Shown here piece after piece: positions 32,589 to 45,400 of a stretch of 64,000 nucleotides of DNA; within the stretch, counting starts at the first letter, position 1, and every line of letters starts with the position of its first letter. The notes beneath the pieces are model-generated. The model had not been told where the DNA came from, ran no database searches, and saw only the letters and a program-made list of their open reading frames with translations. The translations under genes were made by a program, and so were the position numbers. Source of the stretch: Porogramme epimiltina (Eukaryota; Basidiomycota; Agaricomycetes; Polyporales; Polyporaceae); NCBI GenBank assembly GCA_900155495.1, contig FTLJ01000167.1:26391-90390 (forward strand), written 5' to 3'.

Positions 32589-35042
32589 TCAAGAGTATAT
32601 CCTCCATTTGCTCACCGGAACGGCTTTTGTGTACCCATCAGCAAAATACAATGGTGATAGCCGCAACAACGCACCTTGTAGCTTCTTTGCTGTCGGGATG
32701 AGGAAGAACAATACCGACAGCAGGCCAAAGCCAACGCACAGTGCGGACACAATATAATAGCCATCCTGCTCCGTCACGCACTGGCCGCCCAGATTCGTGC
32801 AAGCGGCCTTTCCGTGCTCCGACACACATTCCTGGGCTATGGCACGTTAATCAGTCCACAAGTTTGAAATCAAGCGGTCAGATCATATCAAGAATTGTAC
32901 CTTTGACCGACAGGCTAGATTCTGGAATGTTACATGTAGCAACGCTGAAGTAGTCGACGCCTGTTGTGGTGACGATCGCATCAAAGCCCACATTGCGCAA
33001 TCGCGGAAGCTTACCTTTGAGCACAAAGAAGCGCGGCCAAGTGCCTCCAAGGTTCGTCAGGGTATTCAAGAGCTAATTGATGGTCAGCATCCCGATGTCC
33101 AAAAGTCAAATAAGCTTCTTACTGTCATGTAAGTGCCGCCAACTACCGGATCCGAGATGCGGGTGTGGAAGGCGGACATGCCACCAAACTGGATGGTGCT
33201 ACGGTCGTTATGGCATCAACAATCGCACAAGCTGTGGCCAACATGAGGCGCACCTGGCAAACGACTGGAAGATCGTAAGAATAACGAGCGACGAGAAGAA
33301 CCCCATGGAGATTGGCGGCTTGGGGAACCAGTAAACCATCAAAGTAGCGATAACCGTGAAGAACAGCCGTGGCCAGAAGCAGTAAATCCATGCTTGAAGA
33401 GGCTTGTCGCCTCGCGCCCACTTGCCCGCGAGCCACCCGCCAATGATCTCGAAGGGAAAGTCGATAAGAACAGCGATGGCGAGATCTTCTCTACCAAGAC
33501 CTTTCTCAACCATCTTCAGCTGGGTCACGGCGTCGTTCGCCTGCCAGCCGACCTTCGCAAGCAGGTGGACCGCAAGGAGAACTTGCACGTCTATTGAACG
33601 CAAAATAAGCACACTGGCCCCGCGCACAATGAAATAGACGCACGTCTAAGCTTGCAAATTTCCCACATTGTCACGTATACAGATTTGATGCCGATGTCTT
33701 CATTGACCTCTTTGTCCTGTGAAATGGCCGGTAAGGTCTTGGGTGGAGCTACAGTAAGCAAAAACAAACCTCTTTGACGAAGAACAACCAGCAGGTGACT
33801 GCGAATGACATGCAAGCACAGCAAAAGAGGTATGTGCCCAACGTTAGTCGAGGAATACCCCATTTGTTACTATACACGCGCACTTTCAGCTAAAGGTCAA
33901 GTCACGGAGGATTGTCACATACGCGAAATCTACGCTGTTAAGGGCCAAGAATACGGTATATGACATTAAATAGCCCGTGTTCAACCCGATGGTTTGACAC
34001 GTTGACGCGTAGGCGAGGTTTTCTTCCGAAAGGAGTGTGAGGGCCCAGCCTAGAGCGTCGCGTTAGTAGGATGCGCAGGATATAGACCGTCCACTAGACT
34101 TGCCATCGACAGCAATGTCTGTTGCGTACCATTAGTATTTATTACACGACAATAAAATAAAGCGCTTACCTTGGGTAGCCGAGAAAAAGACGAGGGCAGT
34201 GAACGCGAAACTAAGCGTGTACAAATGCTTCCCCGGCTGGATGCCGGCATGGATGAAGGGTCACGACGCGGCCCAAGATTAGATTCTAACCACTTACGTT
34301 GTCCATTAGCTCCTCTGCGTTCGCGGACATGATGAGCATGATGCTGCCAATGACGATTTGCATTGGTATGATCCATGACTTGCGGCGACCGATGGAGCGG
34401 AAAAATACAGAGTCTACAATAGGCGACCAGAAGAGCTTGAGAGAGTAAGGGTACCCTGCTAGGGAGAATACCGCGAGCTCGGAGTAAGATAAATGTTCAC
34501 GGAGAATGAACGGTATTGATCCCAGGGCGAGGCCGAGCTGACGCGCGCGCGCAGTCAGCATAACGCGAGGAGACGCAGGCAAGCGACGCTCACCGGGAAT
34601 CCTTGTATAAGATCTTCGGAGGTCGCGAAGGTCAGCGACACGCAACGAGCCCGAGGGGAAGCACAAAAGGCGACGCACAGAGAATGGTGAGGAGGACCAT
34701 GGCCCTCTTGTCGCGCGACGAAATAGCCTTCTTCACGTCGGCCTGGGAAAGGTAGGCCTGCTCCTCTTCCAGGGTCATGTCGGACGCGGCAGCGCGCCGG
34801 TCAGACTCTGAGAGTAGGCTGAGCTCGACCTCATCGTCGGCATCGTCGGAAGCATGAGCACGGCCCCTGCGCGCGGTGGCGGGGGTGCGGGGGGTGCGTG
34901 GCAGGATTTCGATGCTCTGGAGGGAGGTGGCATGGGCGTGGGCGGAAGGAAGCATAGAATCTTGAGCGGCGGAGGGCGCCTGGGACTTCTTGGCCTGGCG
35001 CCGTCGAGGTTTGCGAGCCGAGCCGTTGGGTGAGGAAGACAT
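32589..35042 (-). CDS. Acetyl-CoA transporter (SLC33A1/AT-1 family)
   Basis: Fourteen exons: 35042-34679, 34613-34594, 34537-34298, 34236-34170, 34118-34104, 34049-33923, 33869-33770, 33716-33644, 33590-33254, 33198-33123, 33072-33015, 32960-32901, 32836-32675 and 32623-32589; 577 residues. Family motifs in order: LIQGFPLGLALGSIPFILRE, YPYSLKLFWSPIVDS, GRRKSWIIPMQ, TQDIAVDGWALTLL, ASTCQTIGLNTGY, GWQANDAVTQLKMVEKGLG, IDFPFEIIGGWLAGKW, NTLTNLGGTWPRFFVLKG and a C-terminal SKWRI. This is the multi-pass ER-membrane carrier that brings acetyl-CoA into the ER lumen. The first 115 residues are cytosolic, Ser/Arg/Glu-rich. Exon 2 (20 nt) and exon 5 (15 nt) are very small. The intron after exon 5 has a GC donor (gcaagt); the only nearby GT breaks the frame and loses the conserved DGWALTLL. 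Confidence 0.9.
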
Positions 35043-36485
35043 GCAAGGAGGGTGTCCGGACTAAGTGATATACGTCGCCTCCGCTCGGGCGGGCGCGACA
35101 CGTACCGCCGCGCGCGTTGGCGCCCATCCCTCCGGCGTCTGCCTCCGCGCACGCTCGGACGAGGGCGCAGCTGGGCGTCTGTTCCCCCGGCCAATCACCA
35201 CACGCGTTCTGGGGTGACCTCCGCGTCCGATTGGTGCGCATCGAGCGCAGGGTCGCGACTGGCGAGGATTCGCATGAATGTGGGCAAGGCACGCCCCGCC
35301 GTTGTGTAGGATACGTGCGGAGAAGATCTTCTCTTGGAAGTCGTCAAGAACAGAATCCCTCTCGCTCGACCCTAGCCGCTCCTAGCGGGCGCTCTATAAA
35401 TACACCCATCACTTCCGCCCGTAAAGAGCGTATTAGCGAGCCAATGACGCCTCTCCTCTCCGCATTTGATGCTCACCTGAGGCATTTACGCCACCCTACT
35501 TATCTTGCGCAGCGACAACCACCCGCTTGTCCCTCCTGTGCCCCATCCGCCGCCGTGCTGTGAGCTCTCCTACGCTCAGCCGCAAACCGCCTTCGGTCGT
35601 TATGCAGCGGTGCGATTATATATGTCCTCAGCGGGATGGGAGGATCCCATCTATCTGTGTCCCCCCATCGCCGGTTGCCCCGTCGACTTTCCTCGCCTTC
35701 AGATGGCTCGCCCACACGTGCACTACGCACCCCACGCGCCAAGACTTCCCAACAGCACCGCGGTCTGCAGTGCCTAGACCAAAGATCACCTGCGAGCCCC
35801 CGGTGGGTTCCGTCGGCTGATTCCCCGACTACGGTCTACCTCCAGCCCTCGGAACACATCGCCCGAGGGATGCGGAGAAGAGCTTGAGAACGCGCGAACG
35901 CGAAGTGGCGCCGCTCTAATATTTCCGTTGCTTGGCTACTAATATCTGCGCGTGCGTGCACGTCCGCGCCTTTCCCAACTTCAATCCGCCACCGCTGCGA
36001 ACAGCCGTGAACAAGTGGAAGCCCGAAGGCGGGGTATTCTGATCCACGGGAGCCACGCAGCGTCTCGTCCGACATCAAGCGGCCCTCAATAGAGCTTCGA
36101 TCATCGGAGGCCCAAGTAGTCATCTGCTCACGAATTCCGTGGGTTACAACAGGACAGCAGCAAGGGAGCCGTGTATTCTTCTGCGTCAGAGCGTGTAGTA
36201 GCATACAAAACAAGAATGCGTGCCTCTATCTGATCAAAGGTTGAGTGAAAACAAATACATATGCAATCTGGAGCTGGACGAGTGCAGTATCAGGAACAAC
36301 AGGTACATCGTGCGGTAAGTAGATGATAGCGGGGATGCGTGCTATAGCTATATACATATGGATATGCTAAATGTGATGAGGGTATGTTATTACAAGCGGG
36401 GGGACGAGTGGGGGTGCATGTATGCCAAATAGCAAAGCGATGAACGACAAACAAATCAAGAGTACAGGTCGGGAACCAGTTCGCG
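35043..36485. other. Intergenic: transporter promoter and histidine kinase 3' UTR
   Basis: 1.44 kb between two minus-strand genes. It holds the promoter of the acetyl-CoA transporter on the left and the 3' UTR of the hybrid histidine kinase on the right. A TATAAATA element on the plus strand at 35395-35402 has no recognised plus-strand gene behind it. No coding frame stands out. Confidence 0.5.
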
Positions 36486-39400
36486 CTAAGGGGGAGTAGG
36501 AGGCGGCGAGGGTCGTTGTGAAGAAGGTAGCACTGGTGCAAACATTCCGAGTAGTGAGAGGAGGTCATCTAAAGACACGTTAGCCACGATTCTGTCCGAA
36601 ACATCGAGACGTAGACATACTCTTCTTGAGAGGTTTGCTGAAGAAGCCGTTCATACCCGCGCTGAGGCACAGCTGCTTCGTAGATTCTTGGCAGTCCGCA
36701 CTCAGGGCAACGACTAAGGGGGTCGAGCTCAGTCACAGTGTGAGAATGACGTTATTGGAAACGTACTGGGTAACACAATCGGCACTTTCCTCTTGCCTTC
36801 CATGATACGCAGCCGCTTACATGCTTCAACGCCGTCCAATATTGGCATGTCTATATGCTCACATAAGACAACGTCACAGATGCGGAGAAGTGACGATACG
36901 TACGATGGTCGAAAAGCGCCACCGTGAAGTGGCCCGGCTCATGGCGTTCCCATTCTGTCACAATAGTGAGATCATGCACGCGTCATGGTGAAGAGCGAAT
37001 GACATACCAGCGATAGCCTCTTCTCCGTTAGAAGTTGCCACGACATTGAGGTCATACCGTTCGAGCTGCTTCACAAGCAGTTTCTGAGCTACCGGATTGT
37101 CCTCCGCAACGAGCACGTTGCCGAACAACGTCCGCTGCGCCAGAGCGTCCTCCTCTCGGAGCATCGAAGAGTCGACGATGGGCCTCGGCGGATTCTGGTC
37201 GGGCACGTTCTTCAACCCGGCAAGGACCTGCAGTAACTTGAGCTGTCTAGGCGGCTTTGTCATCCGCACGATCCCCGGTGGCGAGTCGATGTCATTCCGG
37301 AGCATCGGCGCGCCAGACAGATTGTCCGTCGTGGGCGTGAAGAGGTGGATGACCTTCGTCTCCTGGAGCGACGGGTACGGCAGCGTGCGCAGGAAGCGCG
37401 TGAGGTCGTCCGCCCTGTTTTCCGACTGGTCGTCGAGGATCACAAAGTCCAGGGGCTGCGCAAGGAACTCGGCGTTTCGTAGGTGCAGTTCAACGTCGCT
37501 GATGTTCGAGATCGACATCACGTTGAAGCCGCTGAGCATGGTGGTCAGCATGGCTTGTGTCGCGATGCTTCCAGAGCTGACAAGTATGCGCAGCGGCCGA
37601 GGCTGCATCATGCATAACTTCAATCGCTCCACCTCTGCGAGGGTCTATAGACACCGTCAGTGCGGAACGAGATTTCAAGACGGTATCGTGCTTACTTGTC
37701 GTGACTCCTCGGACTCGAAGATCTTCACGGGAAGTTTAAACCAGAAGGTCGACCCTTCACCAAGGACGGACTGCACGCCAATCTCGCCTCCCATCAAGTT
37801 CACCAGCTGCCGGGATATGGAAAGACCTAATCCTGTGCCACCGAAGCGTCTTGTCGAGGAGTTGTCGGCTTGCTGGAAGGGAACGAATAATTGGTCGACG
37901 TCGCTACAAGAGGATGAGCACGCGAAACTGCCCCGGAAAAGCACAATGAACTTACGACTGGCCCAAGCCAATGCCGGTATCCCTGGCCGCAAGCATTAGT
38001 CATCCCTTACTCCAAGTCGTAGAGAGAAAACATACTGTATTGAGAACTTTAGACACACATCCGTCGGCGATACTGGGCTGCTGGAATCGACGGCGCAGGT
38101 CACTCGAACAAACCCGTTGGCGGTAAACTTGACGGCATTGCCAATCAAGTTCATCAGTACTAGAAGTCGAGTATTAGCAGCGGCCAGCTGTATTACTCGT
38201 GATGGTTCGCCTACCCTGGCGGATACGAGCATAGTCAGACTTGACCCCTACATGGCACCATTCAGTAAGACTCAAGAGAATTGATAAGTGTACTCACAAG
38301 GAGGTACGTTAGGCTCGATGTTGAACGAGAGGTCGAGCTTTCTTGCAGCCATAGGAAGGAGTAGCTCCATACAATCCTGTAAAAAATCAGAATGGCACGA
38401 AGGTGAAAGGAACCGCTGCACGTACAGCGAGGAGATTCTCCACAGAGAACCCGGAGTACTCCAGCTTCACAGCTAACGACCGATAGTGTAAGATTGGTTC
38501 AGTGTTAGATAGCTACTGTGCTTACCGTCTGCTTCCAGTTTACTGTAGTCAAGGATAGAGTCGATGATCTTCAACAGCAATTCACAGGACTGCTTTGCTG
38601 TCTGAACTATCTCTCTCTGACCAGCGTTGAGTTCCGTGCCGCTCAGAATATCAAGCAAGCCGTAGAACGAGCTGAGCTGGGATGAGCCGTCGTTCCCACT
38701 GTGTAGATAGATCCTTAGTCTCACCTGAATGGGGTACGAAGTTCATGACTCATGGACGCCAAGAAGTTGCTCTTGATCTTCGTAGCCTTAAGCGCATCCT
38801 CTCGGCTCTTTCTCGCAGCTTCCAGAGCATCCTTCTGTGCCGAGATCATCTTCAGGTTCTCCTTGGTCCCAGCTTGCACGGATCTAAACAATAGGGCGTT
38901 CGAAATCCCGATGCTTGCTTGCTGACACAACAGCGTTAACATGGTGACCACATTTGGCGAGAAGGCATATTTGGAAGCCAGATAGACAACGCCGAACGTT
39001 TGTCCCCGGTTGCTGAAGATCGGAATACAGATAACCGAGCGGTGAGGACTCTGCTGGGCTTCGTTCGCAAACCGAGGCTCCTTTGAGATGTCTTCGTAGT
39101 AAATACGATCCTTGGAGCTCAGAGCTGCATACGACTGTGTTAGTTAGGCAAATATTGCCACTAATAAAATCTCACCATGTTGTATGATTGACCGCCGCAA
39201 TGGATCATTGATGGCGCGGATGGGAATAGGGTTCCTGAAGTTATTCAATATGTATGCGCTCCATAAATTAGTCTAGCACGCACTCGTGCACTTTGCAGGC
39301 CTCTGGGGGGTTCATACTCGTAGCGACCGTGTAATCTCCAGCTTCTCGAGCGATAACCACGCAGGTGTTCTGACTGACGGATATCTCTAAAGGAGCCCCA

Positions 39401-42400
39401 ACAGTCAGCGGCAGGTAATTTCAAGGTGACACGAAGGACAAACCCGTAGCGATCTCTGTAAGCCTCTGAAGCGCCATAGAGAGGTTGATATCACCCGATA
39501 TCTCCTTACTCCATTTGAGTATAGAAGCCAGGTCCGCCGCAGTGAGACTGGAGATCTGCTCCTCTTCGCTAGCGTCCAGGCTCGTTCGCTCAAAGGACCC
39601 ACCGAAGGTTTGCTGCGAAGTGATCACTACGCTATCAGTTTGGACAGCAACATCGGCGGAGAAAATGTGCCTCTTGAGTGGTGCAGGCTGGTTGCGTGTC
39701 TCCAGTAGTGAGCTCAGATGGTTTCTACATCCACGGTCAAGCTTCTTAATCGAGCCAATGAATGGTATGACGTACACAATACCCCTAGCTCCCCATTGAG
39801 CTTGTCGGGCGATCCCACGGCGTTGGAGCTCACTTCCAAGCCCTTCGACACCACACCGGACGAAATGCGATCCTTGCTGTGCGATCGTCAGCATCGGTTC
39901 CGGCACTGTGTGGTGAACGTATGCGAACCAGGTAAAGACCCCATCCTCCTTCGAGCATCCAATCGTTGTTCATAGCCAACCTATCAAAATAGTCAATTTT
40001 TACGCCATAAGATATACGTCCTGTTGCTCACTTGACTGCGACGTCATAGAGTTTGAACGCGTCAGGGTTGTTCGTCAGAGATGCCATTTCTGCGTCCTAA
40101 GATCCAGTCAGCAGTAAGCAGAGATGAGATGAGCATGCGCACTTACAATGAGCGCAACCCATGTACTGGTGTTGACTGGACTTGGAGACAACCACCTGCG
40201 GAACACGTCAACGCCCCGCTACATAGAACACTTGATGTATACGCACTTGCGGATGTATGACTGATTGGTCTCGATTTGTCTGAAGTATCGCCCCCGATCC
40301 TCGAGAGAGAGGCCGCCTTTCCGTAGGCAGTAAATCAATGACAAGGAATGGAAGAAGAGCGAGTAGCGAGTGTGCCGGTGACTAGGGAGATGTGAGATTT
40401 GGTCACTTGGAAACACAAATTTCACTTACTTAGGGTTACTGTCTCGAGTCTCGTAGACGTAGAATCCGAGAGACGCGGCTTCGTCCACAAAGCCGAGACA
40501 GAACAAGCCGACGACCTTAAGCGCATTGTACCAGTTCATAGACACTCTGATCTGGTGATTGGCGTCCTTCTTCGCCAGGTACTCTGCCTCTTTAAAAGTC
40601 TCCGTGTCGAATGCCGTCTCGGCAGACGTGGCAATAGTGTACCCTCCTAAGGCTCTGATGCAGTTCAGGGTCCCTAGATCAACAGTGAGCCGAGAAGCAA
40701 GCTTGGCAAGGTAACACTTTGTGATCAGTACCTTGTGCCAGCATTGAGACGTCTCCACTAGGTGTCCAAATGTTGATGTCGGCGAGAGACTGGCAAATAT
40801 AGGTCAGCGAAGAAGGCTGTACGAAAGTAGCGGGAACAGACATCTTCGGCAGCCACAATGACTTCACTCACTATCAAAAGTTGAGATTCAAGTTTATTGT
40901 GGCAGCATATGAGAACTTACGATGATCGCCGATGTATAACCTCGTTAGGACTAGGTGTGCGCTGGAGAAGCTGGTGTATATCCTGTCGCCCGCACTCAGG
41001 CCGTACTTGATCGCTTCTTCCAGTCTGAGCAGATTTGCGCGGATGTGGACGTTGTCGAACCCCGACACCATCGCTACGAACAGAAAGAGAGCGCGGCTTC
41101 AAATCGAGTGAGCAGACCAACTTGGACGCAGTGTTGCTGAACTAACCACTTCTCGAAGCTTGTCCCGTATTGGTCCGCGATTCGCAGCGCAAGTTTACCA
41201 AGATCGGCAGAAAATCGGAAGAGCTCTCGTCTCTCTGCCGCGGCTGTGCACCGAATTTGTAAGACACAAAGAATGTGCAAAAGTAGGCCCCTCATTACCT
41301 CCTAAGGCCCAAAAGAACCCAAGCGCAGTTCCTGGACACATCCCTGCCCTGCACAACTATTTTAGCAGTTGTAGATCATCTCACGTGTAGCACGGACTGG
41401 GTTTACCTCAATGCAAGTTGTATGGTCTAAAGGTGTGGATTAGCCTTCGGTCACCCACGCGAAGTATCAAGGAACGCATACCGTGAGACCGATGACGTCC
41501 GCAAACCCTTCGCCCGTGCTCCAGTAGGCATTGGTCCCTGACGTGAGGCGATCCATCAACCCTAGATGGTTCGAACCCGGTTTATAATGACGTACCTGCG
41601 TCATTCAGCAAGGCAATCGCAAGGTCAGTGCGACTATCCCGTGCGCGCGGGATATTGAGAATGTCGTCGAAGCCCACTGCGAGGATCTCGTTTTTGACTT
41701 GCTCGAACATGACGTCCGCCTCGCGCCGTGACGGAGCCGCATTGACATCTACTCCGAGTAGGTGCAGTCCAAGCGTGTTGTCATTCAAAGCGGCGGAATA
41801 GCACCCTCGTGTCCAGTGATTCCGAGATCGCAAGCGGAGTATGCGCGCCTTGTCCTCAGGGTGATCACACCGAAGCAGGCACTCTTGGAGCAAATTATCC
41901 GACAGGTCGAATTGCGCCTTCCATGTATACAATCTAAGAACGCGTTTAGGTATGCGATGTTAGCAATAATTATAAGCACCTACTCGGCGAGTCTGATGAA
42001 GATGGTAGATGTCCTTGCCGGATCTAACTTCCATGAGCTTTCGTCGAGGAGGGAGCGCGCATTCAAGTATGACTGCAGGGCCAGCTGGAGGGAAGCGCGA
42101 CGTCAGCATAAGGCTAAAGCTGTGCATTATGAATCATACCTCATGGGCACCACGAGCTCTAGCGGAGTCGCCTGCGTTGATGGACATTTCCAATAGCTCG
42201 TCCCGTTTGTCAAACTCACGTAGGAGTGGGAGACATCTACGCGAAAATGAGAAATCAGACTAACAAAAGTATGAGGCCACTGACCGTTTGGCGTGCTCTG
42301 CAATACGATAGATGTCCGGGGTGGATTCCGAATCATGCAGCATCATGAGGATAATCTACAAATATTTTTGAGTCACATTCGAGGTGCTCAGCATCTGCGC

Positions 42401-45400
42401 ACACACCCTGAAGGACATTTTTGAGGTGCTCTCTTCGGGTTGATCTTCTGCTTCTGCTAGAGCTGCCTGGCGGTATCTGTCATGCGAGAAACTACACATG
42501 TCTCGCGCACGTTGAACGAGCCAGCCTTCCGCGATCGCAGTCTGTAGCCCTCGGACCGATCGTCGCGTAGTGCTTTCCTTGAGGATGCTGACCGCTTTGG
42601 AGACGTTCCACATGTCCTTATTGTCCTCTTCCGTTCCGCTGCTATTGCTCTCCTCGGAATCATCCCAGTCCATGAGGAGCGCAACTTCCGTAACCTTGAA
42701 TCTGCATGGACGCAGCATGTTAGCAGGGTGGACATAATTTGAAGACTGCGGAGTAGGTCATTTACATAGGTCCGAAGAAGGAGGCCCAAACGATGAACTT
42801 CCTCGCATCTTCTGGTAGTTGCCGCAAGTGCGATACCAAGTAACTCAGGTCCCCGGGGACCGTGGTAATTTTCTTGTCGAAAACACTCTTCTCGATCGCC
42901 ATGATGTCGTATCTAGAAATGTGTTCTCAGTTGGCAAGGAGAAGTCGACAATCCAGGTCACTTACTGCCAGTAGTTCCGCTCCCAGTCATACCATATCTG
43001 GAGGCACATCATTAATCAACAGCCGGGAGTAATTACTGGATGGCTTACGTGGCCTTGTCGATGTAAAGTAGAGAGAATGCTTCTGGAGGAGAAAGCGTTG
43101 CCTTCGGAGGCACCATGAATGATGCGTGCCAAGTGAGTGACATCCTCTTTGGCTCGATGCAAAGTCCGAGCAACTAATGTCGATACAGCGGGATAGCTCA
43201 ACGACTCTAGCATAATCCATGTTGTAGATTTTGTCGAGAAAGTCTGACGGATCCGATCTAGCTTCTCTCTGGGGGGAAAAGTTGACATAACAAACGCGAG
43301 AACAATGGCCCAAAACACTTACGGCTTGTCTGACCGAACGGTGCCAAATATGAGCTAGTGCACGGATTAGAACATCAATGGAACAGGAAAGTGTTTAATA
43401 CCACTTGCCAAGCGTGTTCGCGAGTTGACAAGAGCATTGATAAGCTCCAGAGATCTATTTCCAGGTGTGTCAGGACGATCGAAGGCATCATGAAATTGAA
43501 TGGCTTACGAATCCGAGGCTTCATGCAGGTCATCCAAGAACAACGCAAAGAGGCGGGTGTCCGCCAAGACAGAGAAGACGTTTCCGACGAGTGACTGGAA
43601 CCGTGCCGGGAGCTCATTCGCCTCGAGGGCCTCCTGGGGGGTATCAATAGTCAGGCCGAACAGCGAAAAGATCGTCTTCAGCTCTGGAGCGCCTTCATAC
43701 AAGAGGGGCACATTCTGAAGCTGCGGCCCTAGACGTTGTTTGAGGTCATTCACAAAGCGGTGTAGGTCGGAGTGAAAGACGATTAATTGCCGTAGGACGT
43801 GAGACAGACACGCCAACTGTTTACATATTATTAAGGGATGAGATAGAAGGACGCATCGCCTACTAACCAATGACGCGAAAGGGCCTGATTCTACTGAGGT
43901 GAATTTCGCTTGACCCCACAATCCGTGTGCTGGAATATGACATGTGAGACTTTTGCGGAATATGTAGACATCAGACTTACCTCTCCACTTTGCCTGCTGC
44001 GCAAGAATGATGGAACTCTTGCCAGCTCTGCACTTTCTCGTCAGCGATCGCCACGGAATATCATCTGCTCAGTAACTCACCCAGGGGGTCCCAGAATGAT
44101 GGCGGCGTGAGTGCGTACACGGCTTTGAGACGGCGCGAGCGCAACCCTTCGAAGACCATCGCTCGTGGGGATTGTTGATGCTGACACAACGGTACTTGGC
44201 CCAGATGTGCCGGAGGCGGCAGAGCTTTGGACGTGGTCGACGGATATTTTCGAGTTGGGAGAGTCGGGGGACATGGCCATTTGTCCAGAAGCCTCGCTCT
44301 TCGATGACAGCGAATCACTTGGGTCCTCGCCGGTGGCTACCGTACTTGTCCCACCAGAATTGCTAGAGCTGATGATGACAGACCCACGGGACGTAGCAAT
44401 CTGACGTGAATAGCTCGTCGATGTGTGGCGGATGATGTTGCGGAGGATATCCAACTCCTTCTCACGACCAAACAAGAGGCCCGGTATTGTGAACTCGAGA
44501 CATCGGTCGTCCGTAGCGATATCGAAGGGGGGGATGAGTTCTGTGGGTTCATCAGAAGAGAGAGCTACGGCCGCGAGAAGTCGTCTTTGACACTGGAGTA
44601 AGTCCTGCTTGAGTCCGTAAGCAGATTGATATCGCGCGTCCGGAGACTTCTGGAGTAACTTCTCTATAATCATGGCGAGGACTTGCGGGATGTCGCGGCG
44701 CATTTCGTGGACAGGTACAGGTCGCTTCTGCACGACTGCATGCAACAGCTCCACGGGGCCGCCTTCAAAAGGTAGCGTTCCCTTGCCGACTAAAAGTGTC
44801 CAGAACATAACGCCCAAGGAGTACAAGTCTGTCCGGTGATCTTCAGCAATGTTCTCTATGCTCCCCGTTTGCTCCGGTGCGAAGTAGGAGAGTGCCTCCT
44901 TCACCTTCAGCTTCTGGGGCTCGTCGAACGAGTCTGCTTTGAGAACGTATTCTGAGGGGACGCCGTACTCTTCTAATGAGACCGCGCGGTTGCCGAAATG
45001 CACGAGCCTGACGAGCCCACTATGATGGTTCAGATGGAACGCGTTGGCGCGTACTTCTCTGTGGACGACGCCGTTCTTGTGCAGCATTTCTAGACAGTGA
45101 GTGGCCTGAATAGCAAACTCGATGAACGTAGCGAGGTCCATGATCTCGATGGCCTCCATTTCTTCCATTGCGTATGGTTCCTCGATGCCTGACATCAAAA
45201 TATCACGGTGGCCAGAGGCTGGGCCAGCGCGGGAGATGTCCCCGAGGAGCAAGCTGTTGACTTTGGCCGGAGGGAAATATCGGCCGAGAATGTTGAGGCC
45301 TGGATGAAAAAGAAGCAGGACGACACAGTCGCCGTTGGTCTTCGGTATGGTAAAGAGATCAATCATCTGCAATATGGTGCTCGAAGATTCGGGAGATGTT

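Noticed and set aside
41565..41585. tRNA B-box-like sequence (ggttcgaaccc) in a histidine kinase intron
   Set aside because: No A-box, acceptor stem or anticodon arm at the right distance.
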